DNA from: Anisodus tanguticus
Lineage: Eukaryota > Streptophyta > Magnoliopsida > Solanales > Solanaceae
Assembly (NCBI GenBank): GCA_034509755.1
Contig: CM067556.1
Span: 14,841,501 to 14,905,500, forward strand
Length of the DNA stretch: 64,000 bases
Reading direction: 5' to 3'
The position numbers were made by a program, and so were the translations under genes. The notes under the pieces are model-generated. The model saw only the letters and a program-made list of their open reading frames with translations. It searched no databases and had not been told where the DNA came from. Shown piece by piece: positions 1 to 10,760 of this stretch (positions are counted from its first letter, which is position 1; the number at the start of each line of letters is the position of its first letter).

Positions 1-597
1 TTTCGACGGTCCGGAAACGAAACGTCCGAAGACTCAATTCAGCCATTTATTTTGGCTGAATTACACCTCCTATAATGGCCAATCCGTTGGCAATTTTCTC
101 CATTTATGTGGTGGCTTTACTACCTCCATAATGGTCATTATTTGGCCAATAATGGTCATTATGGAGGCGATCAAACAAATTCCCTCTTCCTCCTATATAA
201 ACACCCCTTACACCATTGTTGAGACACTTGATATACACGAAAAATACACAAAGCAGAAAGCAGTTTCTTCCTAATCTTCCAAGCATCATTTCGTTATTCA
301 ATATTCTTCACGGTAGCTCTTGAGTTTCCTTTGCTCAATAGTTCCATTGTTGTTTTATCTTGGGAGACGAATTGTCCGGACGTATAAAGGATACATACGG
401 GGCAATATTGTCTTAAGGACAGAGTGCCACACTCGACTCAACAAAAACAGGTTTCCAATTTTTCTTCTTCAACAAAATTGTAATTTCAGTTTTGTCGTTC
501 TATTGTAATTTTCAGTTTTCTAGTTGAATTGTAATTTCAATTCTTACATAAGCAGTTACTTGTAATTTCCGTTCCTGCAATCCTTTGTAGTCCAACA
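1..597 (+). repeat. E1 5' LTR, partial (end of U3, R, U5)
   Basis: Direct repeat of 6018-6612 with scattered substitutions and small indels. It ends in TCCAACA at 591-597, complementary to the LTR start TGTTGGA seen at 5445. The upstream half of this LTR is beyond the left edge. Confidence 0.92.
194..200 (+). promoter_or_regulatory. TATA box of E1 5' LTR
   Basis: TATATAA inside cctcctatataaacacccc; the same motif is kept in the 3' LTR at 6208-6214. Transcription would start near 225, which defines the start of R. Position inferred from motif only. Confidence 0.6.
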
Positions 598-615
598 ACT
601 TAAGACAATATTTTG
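598..615 (+). other. Candidate self-complementary primer site of E1
   Basis: No tRNA-iMet primer site (TGGTATCAG) follows the 5' LTR. Instead CTTAAGACAATATT (599-612), one base after the LTR end, is the exact reverse complement of 404-417 in the same LTR. The site kept at 6420-6433 in the 3' LTR is identical. E2 has the same arrangement with compensated differences. Self-priming is an inference; the complementarity is seen directly. Confidence 0.6.
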
Positions 616-635
616 CTTACGGTAACTGCAATAAC

Positions 636-1690
636 ATGGCCGGAAATATGACCGATGTTGTTTGCTCGTCTGCTGCGCCTCTCGAGGCAACGTTGCTTTG
701 CCTTCCCCGCCACCGCCGCTACGGCCAAGGCGGTAACTCCGCCGCCTTCACCGCTGCTGCTGCGCTCTCGCTCAAGGCGAACACTGCAGCCTTCCCGACT
801 GTTGGAGCTCCACCCTCTTCTTCACACCACCATGATCGCCCTGAAAAATTCATGGGATCAGAATTCAAAAGATGCTGTTTTACTTAACAGTTATGGGCAT
901 GGCCCGGTTCCTTACGGAAGATCCTCCACAAGTCGGAGATGAAATGGACTCTTCGCCTAATGAAACGGGTGAAGGGGGCCTTGGTATCCATGTCATTAAT
1001 GGCATGAAGATGGTTCGTGACGCATGGAATCATAGCGATTTCATGTGCAAAAACTATATACTTGAATCGCTGGCGGACCCTCTCTACACGGTCTATTGCA
1101 CCGTTGGCACCGCCAAAGAGCCGTGGGAAAAAGCGCAAAAGAAGTACAACGCACAAGATGCGGGTACTAAGAAGTTCATCGTTGGGAAATTTCTAAAATT
1201 CCAAATGGTGGACGAAGACGATGATGTCCCAAGTCCAGGAATTCCAAATGATTTTACATCACCTGGATTTGGAAGGACTGAAACCAAACGAGCAGTTTTT
1301 GGTTGCATCGCTGATTGAAAAGTTACCTCATTCATGGAATGAGTTTATGAGTTACTTGAAACTCAAGACAAAGGAGATGACCTTTGAAGAGCTTGTTATC
1401 AAACTGCAAATCCAGGAAGATAATAAGAAGACCTTGCCAAAGGGTAGACAACCTGCTGAGGCGAAGGCGAATCTGGCTGAGGCCAAAGGGAACTCAAGCA
1501 AGAAGCGGAAGTTCCGGAAAGACGGCAAAGCCCCGCGAGAGATGTTCGAGGTAATTGTCATCACCGTGGAAAACCTGGTCATAGGATCAAGGAATGCCGC
1601 AAGCTCAAGACGGAGCAATAGCGAAAGCCAAGTCTAAAGGCAAGGCTCAAGCAAACGTCGTCAAGGACACGCTCCCCGGATGACATGATC
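636..1690 (+). pseudogene. E1 gag remnant
   Basis: A start at 636 opens a frame that breaks within about 250 bases. The copia gag body (UBN2-like, with HVINGMKMV, DFMCKNYI and a GTKKFIVGKF block) is readable at about 872-1240 and continues in another frame at 1221-1540. A zinc-knuckle relic is found at about 1549-1596. Its second cysteine has become arginine (CHHRGKPGH...C), so it could not bind zinc normally. Aligns with the gag of E2 on the minus strand at 44047-44786. Several frameshifts; not translatable as one protein. Confidence 0.85.
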
Positions 1691-3041
1691 GAGGAATTCT
1701 CTCGCGGTGGTGCTAGAAGCCAACTTGGTGGAGAATCCGATGCGGTGGTGGGTGGACACGGGTGCTACTAGGCACATCTGTTCCAACAAAGATGCCTTCT
1801 CCACGCACACACCAGTCGCTGACAAGAAGAAGCTGTTCATGGGCAACAACGCTTCTTCCGACGTGATGGGGGTTGGAAAGGTGGTCCTGAAGATGACTTC
1901 CGGCAAGGAACTTACTCGAAGGAAGTGATGCACGTCCCCAGAGATTAGAAGAAATTTAATTTCTGGACCTTTATTGGTTAATGCTGGTTTTAGGCTAGTA
2001 TTTGAATCCAATAAGTTTGTACTCACTAAAAATGGCACATTTGTAGGGAGGGGCTTCGTCTGTGAAGGCCTCTTCAAAGTGAATGCCATGTCTGTATTGC
2101 GTCAAGGAAATAAAGTTGAGTCTTCTTCTTATTTGCTTGAGTCTTCTAATTTATGGCATCATAGATTAGGACACGTAAACTACAAGTTTATTCAAAGGCT
2201 GGTAAAGATGGAGTTATTGCCTTCTATCGACATAAACCCTCAACATAAGTGTGAGGTGTGCGTAGAGGCAAAACTCACCAAGCTTCCTTTTCGATCCATC
2301 GAAAGGAATACCGCTCCTCTAGAACTTATTCACACAGATATATGTGATCTGAAGTTTGCACAAACTAGAGGAGGGAACAAGTACTTTGTGACATTTATAG
2401 ATGATAGCACAAGGTATTGTTACCTTTACTTGTTAAAAAGTAAGGATGAAGCCTTTGAAGCGTTCCGACGTTACAAAGCAGAAGTTGAGAATCAACTTAG
2501 CCTACAGATTAAATCCATTCGTAGCGATAGAGGGGAGAATATGTAGCGCCTTTTGAGGAATACTTGTGCCCAAGAAGGCATTATTCATCAAACGACGGCT
2601 CCATACTCACCTCAATCAAATGGTGTGGCGGAACGTAAGAACCGCACATTAAAGGAAATGATGAATGCCTTGCTTATCAATTCCGGACTTCCCCAAAACA
2701 TGTGGGGAGAAGCCGTCCTTACCGCTAATACGATTCTTAACAGAGTCCCACATAAGGGTAAGGACAAAACTCCATATGAATCATGGAAAGGAAAGAAACC
2801 CACCTACAAGTATTTTAAGGTGTGGGGTTGTCTGGCAAAGGTTGAAGTACCTAAGCCAAAGCAGGTCAAGATTGGGCCTAAGACTGTAGATTGCTTATTC
2901 ATCGGATATGCAAATAACAGTAGTGCTTATCGCTTCTTAGTGCATAAGTCAGATATTCCAGATATCCACCAGGGTACAATAATGGAATCAAGGAATGTTT
3001 ATTCTTTGAAAGTACCTTTCCTAGAAAGGAAAAAGACATAA
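1690..3041 (+). pseudogene. E1 protease and integrase remnant
   Basis: The aspartic protease motif VDTGATRHICSN is intact near 1750-1785. The reading frame then shifts. 1974-2546 carries the GAG-pre-integrase zinc region (LWHHRLGHVNYK, CEVCVEAKLTK) and the integrase core with its first aspartate (LIHTDICDLK). The core breaks at a TAG just after RSDRGENM at 2541-2546. 2553-3041 carries the glutamate motif NGVAERKNRTLKEM and the start of the linker to RT. Catalytic residues remain visible, but frameshifts and the internal stop make the gene nonfunctional. Confidence 0.88.
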
Positions 3042-3089
3042 CCTCTCTCAAACGAAGTTATGCACAAAGCTCTCAAGAACCGGGAGTCC

Positions 3090-4884
3090 TTGACTGCCCG
3101 AATCTGCATGGTTCAGATCTAGCGAATCTCGAGGTGGTGAACATCCGGAATCTAGTGTTCCGTTCTCGAACTTGGAGACTCCGAGATGGATCTAAGGCGA
3201 AGTAAAAGGGCTAGGAAGGATAAATCCTTCGGTCCCGACTTTGTAGCTTATATGGTTAATGATGAACCAAGGACAATTGCTCGGGCGTTGTCAACTCCGA
3301 AGCACCGCTCGGAAAGAAGCTATTGAGAGTGAAATAGGCTCCATTCTCGCATAACCATACGTAGGAGTTGGTTGATCTTCCTCCGGAAATAAATCGTTGG
3401 GTTGTAAATGGATACTCAAACGGAAATACAAGGCGGATGGGTCTATAGACAAGTACAAGTCCAGGTTGGTAGTCAAGGGCTATCGACGGACGAAGGCTTT
3501 GACTACTTTGACACATACTCTCCGGTATCCGGATGACATCCATACGGGTATTTATTACGATCGCGACTTTGCGTGACCTTGAGATACACCGGATGGATGT
3601 TAAGACAACCTTTCCTAAACGGTGATTTGGAAGAAGAAATTTATATGGACCAACCCGAGGGGTACGTGGTTCAAGGGCAAGAGAAGAAAGTATGTCGACT
3701 TATCAAATCTCTATACGGGGCCGAAACAAGCCCCGAAGCAATGGCACGAAAAATTTGATAGTACTCTACTATCGAAGGGGTTCGCCATTAATGAGTGTGA
3801 TAAATGTGTTTACACGAAAGGTAACTCGACTCATTTGTTATGATATGCCCGTATGTAGACGACATGTTGATCACGGTGAAGCGATCCTAGAGTAATCCTA
3901 GAGACTAAGAACATGTTGAAACAATGCTTCGACATGAAAGATATGGGTATCGCAGATGTCATCCTAGGGATTAAAATCTCTAAGACGTCGACGGATCGGT
4001 CTTATCTCGGTCTCACTACATCGAGGATGTTTTGAGAAAGTTCAAGATGTTAGACAGTTCTCCGATAGCGTCACCAATGGATACAAAATCAAAAGCTTGA
4101 TAAAAATCTTGGTGCACCCGTATACCGGGAGCGATATGCACAAGTGATCGGTAGTTTGATGTATATCACAAACGCACCCGACCCGATATTGCTTATGCGA
4201 TCAATAAGTTGGCTAGGTTCACCCGTAATCCAAGTGATAATCACTCGGAAGGCGTTGAATCGGGTATTACAATACCGAAATACACGTTAAATTTTGGGTT
4301 GCACTATTCGAGATATCCAAATTGTACTAGAGGGGTACAAAGGTGATGCAAACCGGATATCGATATAGAGAACACCAAGTCCACCAAATGGGTATATATT
4401 TACAATTGGTGGTGGGGGGCCGTGTCTTGGAAATCCTCTAAGCAAACTTGCATCGCCCGATCCACGATGGAATCGGAGTTTATCGCTTTAGACAAAGCGG
4501 AGAAGAAGCCGAGTGGCTTCATGACTTCTTAGAGGATGTTCCGTGTTGGAAAAAACCCGTACCTTCGGTAATGATCCACCTGCGACGGTCGGTCGGCTCT
4601 AGGAAGGGCACGAGAATGCTATGTACAACGGCAAGTCTCGTCATATTCGACGGAGGCATAAGACCGTTAGGCAACCGATCACCACGGGTATAATATCCAT
4701 TGATTACATTAAGTCAAAGGATAATATAGCAGACCCATTGACAAAGGGCTTACCCAAAGATCGGATGGCTTGCTGTCTGGGGAATGGGCTTAAAACCCAA
4801 AATATAAGGACCGATACGGTGGTAACCCAACCTTACGAACCGGAGATCCCGGTAATTTGGTTCAATGGGAAAACGAAGTTGTAA
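3090..4884 (+). pseudogene. E1 reverse transcriptase and RNase H remnant
   Basis: RT pieces appear in changing frames: a region equivalent to KWILKRKYKADGSIDKYK near 3405-3460, the FLNGDLEEEIYMDQPEGYVV block at 3612-3673, and the catalytic YVDD at 3852-3863. RNase H is recognised by a WKSSKQT-like segment near 4428-4448, the STMESEF segment near 4462-4482, and the C-terminal YIKSKDNIADPLTKGLP at 4705-4755. Single-base indels about every 50-150 bases suggest an old copy. Compare E2, where the equivalent domain has longer open stretches. Confidence 0.85.
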
Positions 4885-5432
4885 AGGTTCGATTGATCGC
4901 TTCGGTGGAAGTATGAGCACTTCGGATAGTGATTTCGAAAAGAAACACCAAATCCAAAGCCGTTCCCGCGATAGACATTAAGTGCTATCTGCGGTATGGG
5001 TAAAGGTTAAGTTTTCAAAACTCCGTAATGATCCTCAACAGGTTGAGGTTAGGTTCTTGGGAAACTTTTAATGGTTCCTAACACTTGTGAAGTGGGGTAT
5101 AGCGAGGATACCTTGTAGGAGACCACTTATTTAAGTGCGAGGACGGGCCGCCTCAAAATGAACGCACTTAAGAATCCAAGACGTTGTCCATGGCCAAAAC
5201 GGACAAAACATTACGAAGAAAAGAGTAAGGGAATTTGTTGTGTTGGTACCATTGTCTTGGCTTACACTAAACACCGACGGTTCAAGACATCACGTTCACC
5301 GCGCGAAGTAAGTCCGATGGTATTCAACTATGGAAGGTTCAAAGCCGAGGCTACCTCTCCTTATGCAACATCGGTCCGCCGAAATATTGCTTTGAAATGA
5401 AAAGACACCATGTGAGTGCGCCAAAATCTCTT
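4885..5432 (+). other. E1 non-coding stretch between RNase H and polypurine tract
   Basis: About 550 bases without a supportable gene. Parts of it (for example 4885-5010 and 5130-5400) match, in reverse complement, the equivalent region of E2 at about 40020-40560. It is therefore part of the ancestral element and not a later insertion. Confidence 0.7.
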
Positions 5433-5444
5433 TCAAGAGGGGAT
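5433..5444 (+). other. Polypurine tract of E1
   Basis: caagaggggat directly precedes the TGTTGGA start of the 3' LTR. This is the expected position of the plus-strand primer. The identical tract occurs, reversed, at the E2 3' LTR (39999-40009). Confidence 0.8.
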
Positions 5445-6612
5445 TGTTGGAAATTAGCCTTTGGCGGGAGTTGCGACCGACCAACTTTAACGGCTTAAAC
5501 ACTAGTGTTACGTATGTTGGAGAATTCGGTTCTTCACACATGCATGATCTACTAAGTACGTAGATAACCGTAGGGCCAAGAATCGTCAAATTTCATTGAG
5601 AAATGAAAGAGATATTGGTTCACGAAGTGAGGTGTTTGAAGCATGAAAAGTGTGGTATTGTGTTCAATTCTCCCTCATCGGTAGAGGAAGAAAGAATTGT
5701 TGTGTATATAAGACTCGAAAGTGGTTTGGGGTTTGGGACCCCAAAGGGTATCCCATGTGTTTAAAGGAGGGAAGACCTAGATGTGCTTCGGTTCGAGGAA
5801 AGACCACACGCGCGCCGCCGCCGCCCGCCCGTCCGGTCCGATTCCGAGTTCCGTGTTCCGGGTTCTCGGGTCACGGGTCACGGGTCGTGGGCTGTGGGCC
5901 TTCTGATCCCAGAAGTTTCAGATGTACAGTTTGATCCCAGAAGTTTCAGATGTACAGTTTGGTCCCTGAAGTTTCAAGATGTACAGTTTGGTCCCTGAAG
6001 TTTTCAGAAAGTCAGAATTTCGACGGTCCAGAACAGAAACGTCCAGCACTCAATTCAGCCATTTATTTTGGCTGAATTACACCTCCTATAATGGCCAATC
6101 CGTTGGCAATTTTCTCCATTTATGTGGTGGCTTTACTACCTCCATAATGGTCATTATTTGGCCAATAATGGTGTTATGGAGGCAGGTCAAACAGTCCCTC
6201 TTCCTCCTATATAAACACCCCTTACACCATTTGTTGAGACACTTGATATACACGAAAAATACACAAAGCAGAAAGCAGTTTCTTCCTAATCTTCCAAGCA
6301 TCATTTCGTTATTCAATATTCTTCACGGTAGCTCTTGAGTTTCCTTTGCTCAATAGTTCCATTGCTGTTTTATCTTGGGAGATGAATTTTCCAGGACGTA
6401 TAAAGGATACATACGGGGCAATATTGTCTTAAGGACAGAGTGCCACACTCGACTCAGCAAAAACAGTTTCCAGTTTTTCTTCTTCAACAAAATTGTAATT
6501 TCAGTTTTGTCGTTCTATTGTAATTTTCAGTTTTCTAGTTGAATTGTAATTTCAATTCTTACATAAGCAGTTACTTGTAATTTCCGTTCCTGCAATCCTT
6601 TGTAGTCCAACA
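5445..6612 (+). repeat. E1 3' LTR, complete, 1168 bp
   Basis: Starts TGTTGGA, ends TCCAACA. U3 contains a GC-rich block (about 5808-5890) and a short tandem repeat (5905-6007). TATATAA at 6208-6214 and the primer-complementary stretch at 6420-6433 match those in the 5' LTR. Confidence 0.9.
5905..6007 (+). repeat. 28-29 bp tandem repeat in E1 U3
   Basis: Three full units and part of a fourth, built on 'gatcccagaagtttcag' plus 'atgtacagttt'. The first two are identical; the later ones drift to 'ggtccctgaagtttc'. U3 tandem repeats often act as enhancer modules in plant copia elements; here that role is inferred. Confidence 0.85.
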
Positions 6613-7219
6613 AAAAGATCCTTGTTCCAGATCTGATTTTGATAGGTATTATGAATAAAATGGAGATTTGGTGGGAAGCAAGGCATTATCCTTGCTACCT
6701 TTTATGTACTTAATGAAACAGCATTTCCAGCTCTGTATTATCTAATAAATGGTTCTCTAGTAACCCAAATTTCAGTCTCTCTACTTCATCTTTTGTGATC
6801 TCTGCTTGAAATTATGCTAATTGGGACCTCTCTTTCCTGTCAGTAACTGATATAGGCGAATTATTGTTTACTTGCCTACATTTCCTATTGTTCAAATTAT
6901 GATTGAGATTTTCTTTTCCCAACATTGAGATTTACTATGTGGATTCGGTACATGTTTCTTTCCTGTTGATTAAGGAACACATAATTCCAATCACACAGCC
7001 ATCAGGGGAAAGGTATCACTTATCTGAGAAAACAGAATTGGTACCAACACATATTCACTCAGAAGAGGAGAGATACATTAATTCCTGATGAACTTGTTTG
7101 AGGAGCTATTTAACTATTATTGAAGCTATATAAGGGGATCTCCTTTAGAACATAGTGATAAACCTCTGTTTTTGTAATGTATGCCTATTGTTGCTTTTTT
7201 ACCACTGTGAAACGGGCAG
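6613..7219. other. Non-coding stretch between E1 and the RING1 relic
   Basis: About 600 AT-rich bases. I find no exon of the RING1-like gene here that would supply its first zinc ligands, and no other gene or repeat I can name. Confidence 0.5.
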
Positions 7220-8547
7220 GCATTATACGAAAGACCAGAACAGTTATGGAATGCTTGCATCGTTTTTGCAGAAAATGCATTGTCAAGTCTATGCGAATGG
7301 GATACCTGCTAAACTTATCTGTCATTAGTTGAGACTTGAGAAGTAACATGTTTTTGCTTATCCAGTTGAGTATGTCAACTATATTTTAGGAACAGTGAGT
7401 GTCCTGCTTGTCGTACCCACTGTGCTAGTCGCCGTTCTCTGAGAGATGATCCGAACTGTGATGCTCTAATTGCCCTTCTATATCCAGATATTGATAAATA
7501 CGAAGATGAGGTACTATGATGCTTCACTATTGAATGTCTCATGGCAAAGGTCTACCATTGACCTGTTTCAGGCAAATGGACTCACTCTTTTATGTATCAC
7601 TCAGGAATTGGCTTTCCATGAGGAGAAAGCTCGAAATAATCTGGTGAGCCAATCCAAGTTCAGTGCCGATGACATTCCATACAGATTATTTTCAATAGCA
7701 AATATTTTTTGTTCCTGTAAAATTTTGTCAGTTCATCCTACTAAGGGATGTGCGGCTGATTCCACATGCAATGTCAAAGAGAAGTGTGGAAATATATGGC
7801 ACATTACTCTTAATTTATGTTAATGAAGTTAGCTATTGCAAAGTTAGATATTGCGTGAAGTTAATCCACTCATCGAGGGGACTTTAGGTTATTCTGATGT
7901 GTATCATTAAGTATGTTATATCTTTGAGGACACATTGATCTGAGCCCCAATCATCATCTGAATGCCTGCAGGCAACCAAATCACATGCCTACTCCAGTTT
8001 CCTTTTCCTTTTTCATCAATTCAAAGTTTCCTCACTCTTTGAACAGATACAAGCTTCAATTGCACAGACATTACGGCGACTCCGAAGCACCGGGAAGGAA
8101 ACGGACCGCCAGAGCTACAGCAGCAGCTTTTGCGAGGAGATCTCAGGGAAGCTACCGGAATTTAAGGGGAAGAAGAAATTTTCAGGGTGCTGAACACCAT
8201 ATATCTGATGAGGAGGAAGATGGTAATCATGATGTTGGCAAAGAGTCCTCTGGCTGATGAGCGCTCGCTAGAAGTCAAACCAAAACGTTACAAAAAGAGG
8301 GGAGGACGGCCTTCCCAGGCTTCAGCAGGCAGCCAGTGATGAAAATGATGCAGAAACAAACCAAGAATCATTCGGTGCATGTAGTGGACTTATTCTCTGT
8401 TCAGAGAATCTTGCCTGGGGAAAAGGTGGCATGCGAAGTAACACAAGGCATGGGGGTCTTGGTGGAGGCACTGGCAAGTTCTCCAGGAACAGCTGAGTCT
8501 CAAAGCTAATTGATTATCTACGCCATTCAGATGAAAATGAAGGGAAG
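7220..8547 (+). pseudogene. RING1: RING1-type (polycomb PRC1) E3 ubiquitin ligase pseudogene, 5' part missing
   Basis: Four exon-like blocks still read as plant RING1A/B. 7220-7300 gives the RING half GIIRKTRTVMECLHRFCRKC. 7390-7510 gives CPACRTHCASRRSLRDDP and ALIALLYPDIDKYEDE. 7605-7643 gives ELAFHEEKARNNL. From about 8047 to 8547 come IQASIAQTLRR, ATAAAFARRSQGSYRNLRG, KPKRYKKRGGRPSQ and KLIDYLRHSDENEGK. Damage: the donor after the first block is GA instead of GT (7301); there are frameshifts near 8085, 8255 and 8330; a CGA-to-TGA stop breaks the RNS*VSKL segment near 8493. The first cysteines of the RING are absent. In plants this family monoubiquitinates H2A in polycomb complex 1; this copy cannot. 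Confidence 0.85.
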
Positions 8548-9060
8548 GTACAGAAAAATCAATCATATGTACTGATTGGAGGCTTTCCTTTTACTTCCTA
8601 TCTGTGGTTGAGGCTGAAGGATATCTTTTTTTGATTAGTTTGTACATTTGTGATAATCTAATATTCACTATTGCTATTTGCTTGTTGCTTTCTATGATTG
8701 AGGTAATTATGCAGATGGATTTTGTTTAAAAGGGAAAGGCATACGAGAGCTGTGGTTTTGGGTGGAGTGCTAGATCTCAGTAAAATTGTTTTTCCTTTTC
8801 CGGGGTTGCGTGAGTCGAACCTTAAATTGTTTGACAATTCAATCTCTAGTAGTATTATTTTTCAATACTGTGACAACCTTTAACATTATTTTCAACAAGT
8901 CAGCTCAGGTGACATTCAGACAGGCCCACATATCTTATCACTACGTAGAATGGACAATGAGCCACTGACAGGTTTCCTTTAATAATTATTAATTGAAAAA
9001 TCAGATAAACATGAACTTGCAAAACGATAATCACACTTGACCACACACTTGACAAAACAA
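8548..9060. other. Non-coding stretch between RING1 relic and DRM1
   Basis: No continuation of the RING1 relic (the C-terminal RAWUL-like exons) could be recognised, and no repeat. 8786-8968 is open in one frame but has no recognisable protein features. Confidence 0.4.
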
Positions 9061-9078
9061 AAAACACATCACAATATT

Positions 9079-9084
9079 TTTATT
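9079..9084 (-). terminator. Candidate polyadenylation signal of DRM1 gene
   Basis: AATAAA on the minus strand, about 290 bases after the stop codon, within an A/T-rich 3' region. Confidence 0.45.
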
Positions 9085-9374
9085 CCAGATATACAAACAT
9101 CGAACTACTGGTCTACCAGCAACAGTACAGTAGTGGTAGCAACTTCGTTTGGAGCTGGAAAGCCACTGATGGCCATTAAAGCTTATAAGTTAGCTTGGAA
9201 AACCTAATTACAGCATACTATTGAAGTACTTAATACTTAATACCAAACAGAAAACCATATACCCACAAATAAAGATAAGAGTCCAGTAATCCATGCTTTT
9301 CATTAGCGAAGCAACTCGCAGGGGAAAAAACACTATTTACATGCAGGTTTCAACTGCTTGCCACCCAAAAACTC

Positions 9375-10273
9375 TCACAACTTCTCGTGATGCTTAGATC
9401 TGGTTTTCCCGCTGTAGAGCCTGCCATTAAAAATTGAAGAGTTGAGCACTGGTGAATAATTTTTCTTACACTATCAGGTTAAAATCGATATATACTATAG
9501 TATAAATTATAAAATAACTTAAAACCAAATCACACTTCATCAAAATAGTTTGGATCACCAAAATTCCAATAAATTAGAGAAATTCAGAAGTTTAATTATG
9601 CGATGATGTGTATGGTGTAACATACCAGTCATAAACAGTGGGAGAGTTAGGGTGAGAAGGCTTGTCAAAGACTTCAGCACCGATTCTCCTGGAGGCGAGA
9701 TTGCTTCCTGGGTTAAAAACACTCCTCCATACGTTCTCTTTAGGTACCGTTGGCGACGTATTTGTTGGCGTCGCCGGCGTACCTGGCGTCGGCGGACTGG
9801 CCGGCATCGACAGAGACCTCTGGTACTTGCTAGATCCTTCTCCTGATTCCCCACCTAACCCATAAATAAACATACGAGAGTTCAGAAATTTAAGTTAGTG
9901 GATCTTCAATCATGTTTCTCCAGTATATGTATTAAGTACTAGTTTTAGTTTTACTTTACATATATATAAATAAACATACGAGAGTTCAGAAATTTAAGTT
10001 AGTGGATCTTCAATCATGTTTCTCCGGTATATGTATTAAGTACTAGTTTTAGTTTTACTTTACATATATATATATATATATATATATTTATGAGGATTAG
10101 AACAGAGTGTTTTTCAGTTTTTTTAATAAATATCATTCACGTAACATAACAAATCATCAATTAAATTCGGGAGTACCAGTATGCAAAGTGAGGTTCTTTC
10201 GGAGTTTGCCGAGGCCTTTATCAGGGCTAGGACCAGCCATAACATCATCCCAAAGTTTATCAATCAACACCAT
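9375..10273 (-). CDS. DRM1: Dormancy-associated / auxin-repressed protein (DRM1/ARP family), 3 exons
   Basis: Exons (minus): 10273-10177, 9854-9626, 9420-9375, all with GT/AG borders; the sum is 372 nt, 123 aa. Exon 1 begins MVLIDKLWDDVMAGPSPDKG and continues GLGKLRK, the family's N-terminal block. Exon 2 carries SSKYQRSLSMPASP, a Pro/Thr-rich linker, KENVWRSVFNPGSNLA and AEVFDKPSHPNSPTVYDW. Exon 3 ends LYSGKTRSKHHEKL. Small, hydrophilic, probably disordered; no signal peptide or membrane span. Members are known as transcripts raised in dormant or growth-arrested tissue and lowered by auxin; the molecular activity is not established. Intron 1 contains a recent 104-bp tandem duplication. A plausible TATA box lies about 60 bases upstream. 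The gene looks intact. Confidence 0.93.
9865..10072. repeat. Tandem duplication, period 104 bp, in DRM1 intron 1
   Basis: Two copies starting with 'ataaacatacgagagttc' (about 9865 and 9969) differ by essentially one base (ctccagta versus ctccggta) and end in an AT dinucleotide run that expands to a (TA)n microsatellite at about 10062-10088. Confidence 0.9.
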
Positions 10274-10333
10274 CTTCTCTCTCCCTTATTATTCTTTTAC
10301 TAGTAGTATACATGTTTGGTGGCTGCTTGGTAC

Positions 10334-10341
10334 ATTATATA
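10334..10341 (-). promoter_or_regulatory. TATA box of DRM1 gene
   Basis: Minus strand reads cTATATAATg, 61-68 bases upstream of the start codon, an appropriate position for a short 5' UTR. Confidence 0.55.
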
Positions 10342-10522
10342 GAGTTTTTTGGCACTCAAAAATATCTCCTACTCAAATCTCTAGGGCCTACAGTTCAACT
10401 ATATATATATATATATATATTATAACGGTAGAGTTAAAATAACATAAATATTATATATCTTTCACACCGTACATAAATCGAATAACTCTAATGGTTAAGA
10501 ATTAAAAAGATAGAAAATTATC

Positions 10523-10760
10523 TACTCCCATCGATCGAATTTACGTGACACATTTCGAATTTTTAAAGTTAAATAATTTTTATTTGATGGCGGTGTTCAT
10601 ATATGATTTTAATATTTTAAAATATTAATTATTATGATTCATAGTATTTACTTAATTTTCAAATATGTAAATTTAAAATTTATACTTGAGTTTACGATTA
10701 AATTTAAAATCTTAACTCTCAATATTTGAACGATTATACATAATTGGGACGGAAGAAATA
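10523..10760. mobile_element. Stowaway-type MITE
   Basis: Left end 'TActcccatcgatcgaatttacg', right end 'taattgggacggaagaaaTA'. These are imperfect versions of the Stowaway terminal CTCCCTCCGTCCC, flanked by TA. AT-rich body without coding capacity. Confidence 0.6.

Larger units (their letters stand above)
1..6612 (+). mobile_element. E1: Ty1-copia LTR retrotransposon, decayed, 5' end outside window
   Basis: The order gag, protease, integrase, RT, RNase H places it in Ty1-copia. The first 597 bases are the 3' part of the 5' LTR and match 6018-6612 closely. The 3' LTR is complete (5445-6612) and ends in the inverted pair TGTTGGA/TCCAACA. A purine tract (caagagggga) sits just before the 3' LTR. 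The base run after the 3' LTR (aaaag, 6613-6617) would be one half of a target duplication, but the other half lies outside the window. The coding region is broken by many frameshifts and stops, so the copy is not autonomous. It is related to E2 (39340-45724) in coding sequence and primer-site design but not in most of its U3. Confidence 0.93.

Noticed and set aside
598..615. Primer site for tRNA-iMet 3' end in E1
   Set aside because: Sequence does not resemble TGGTATCAGAGC in any register; replaced by the self-complementary explanation.
10062..10420. (TA)n runs as possible regulatory elements
   Set aside because: Simple microsatellites; only the minus-strand TATATAAT at 10334-10341 has a position compatible with a promoter.
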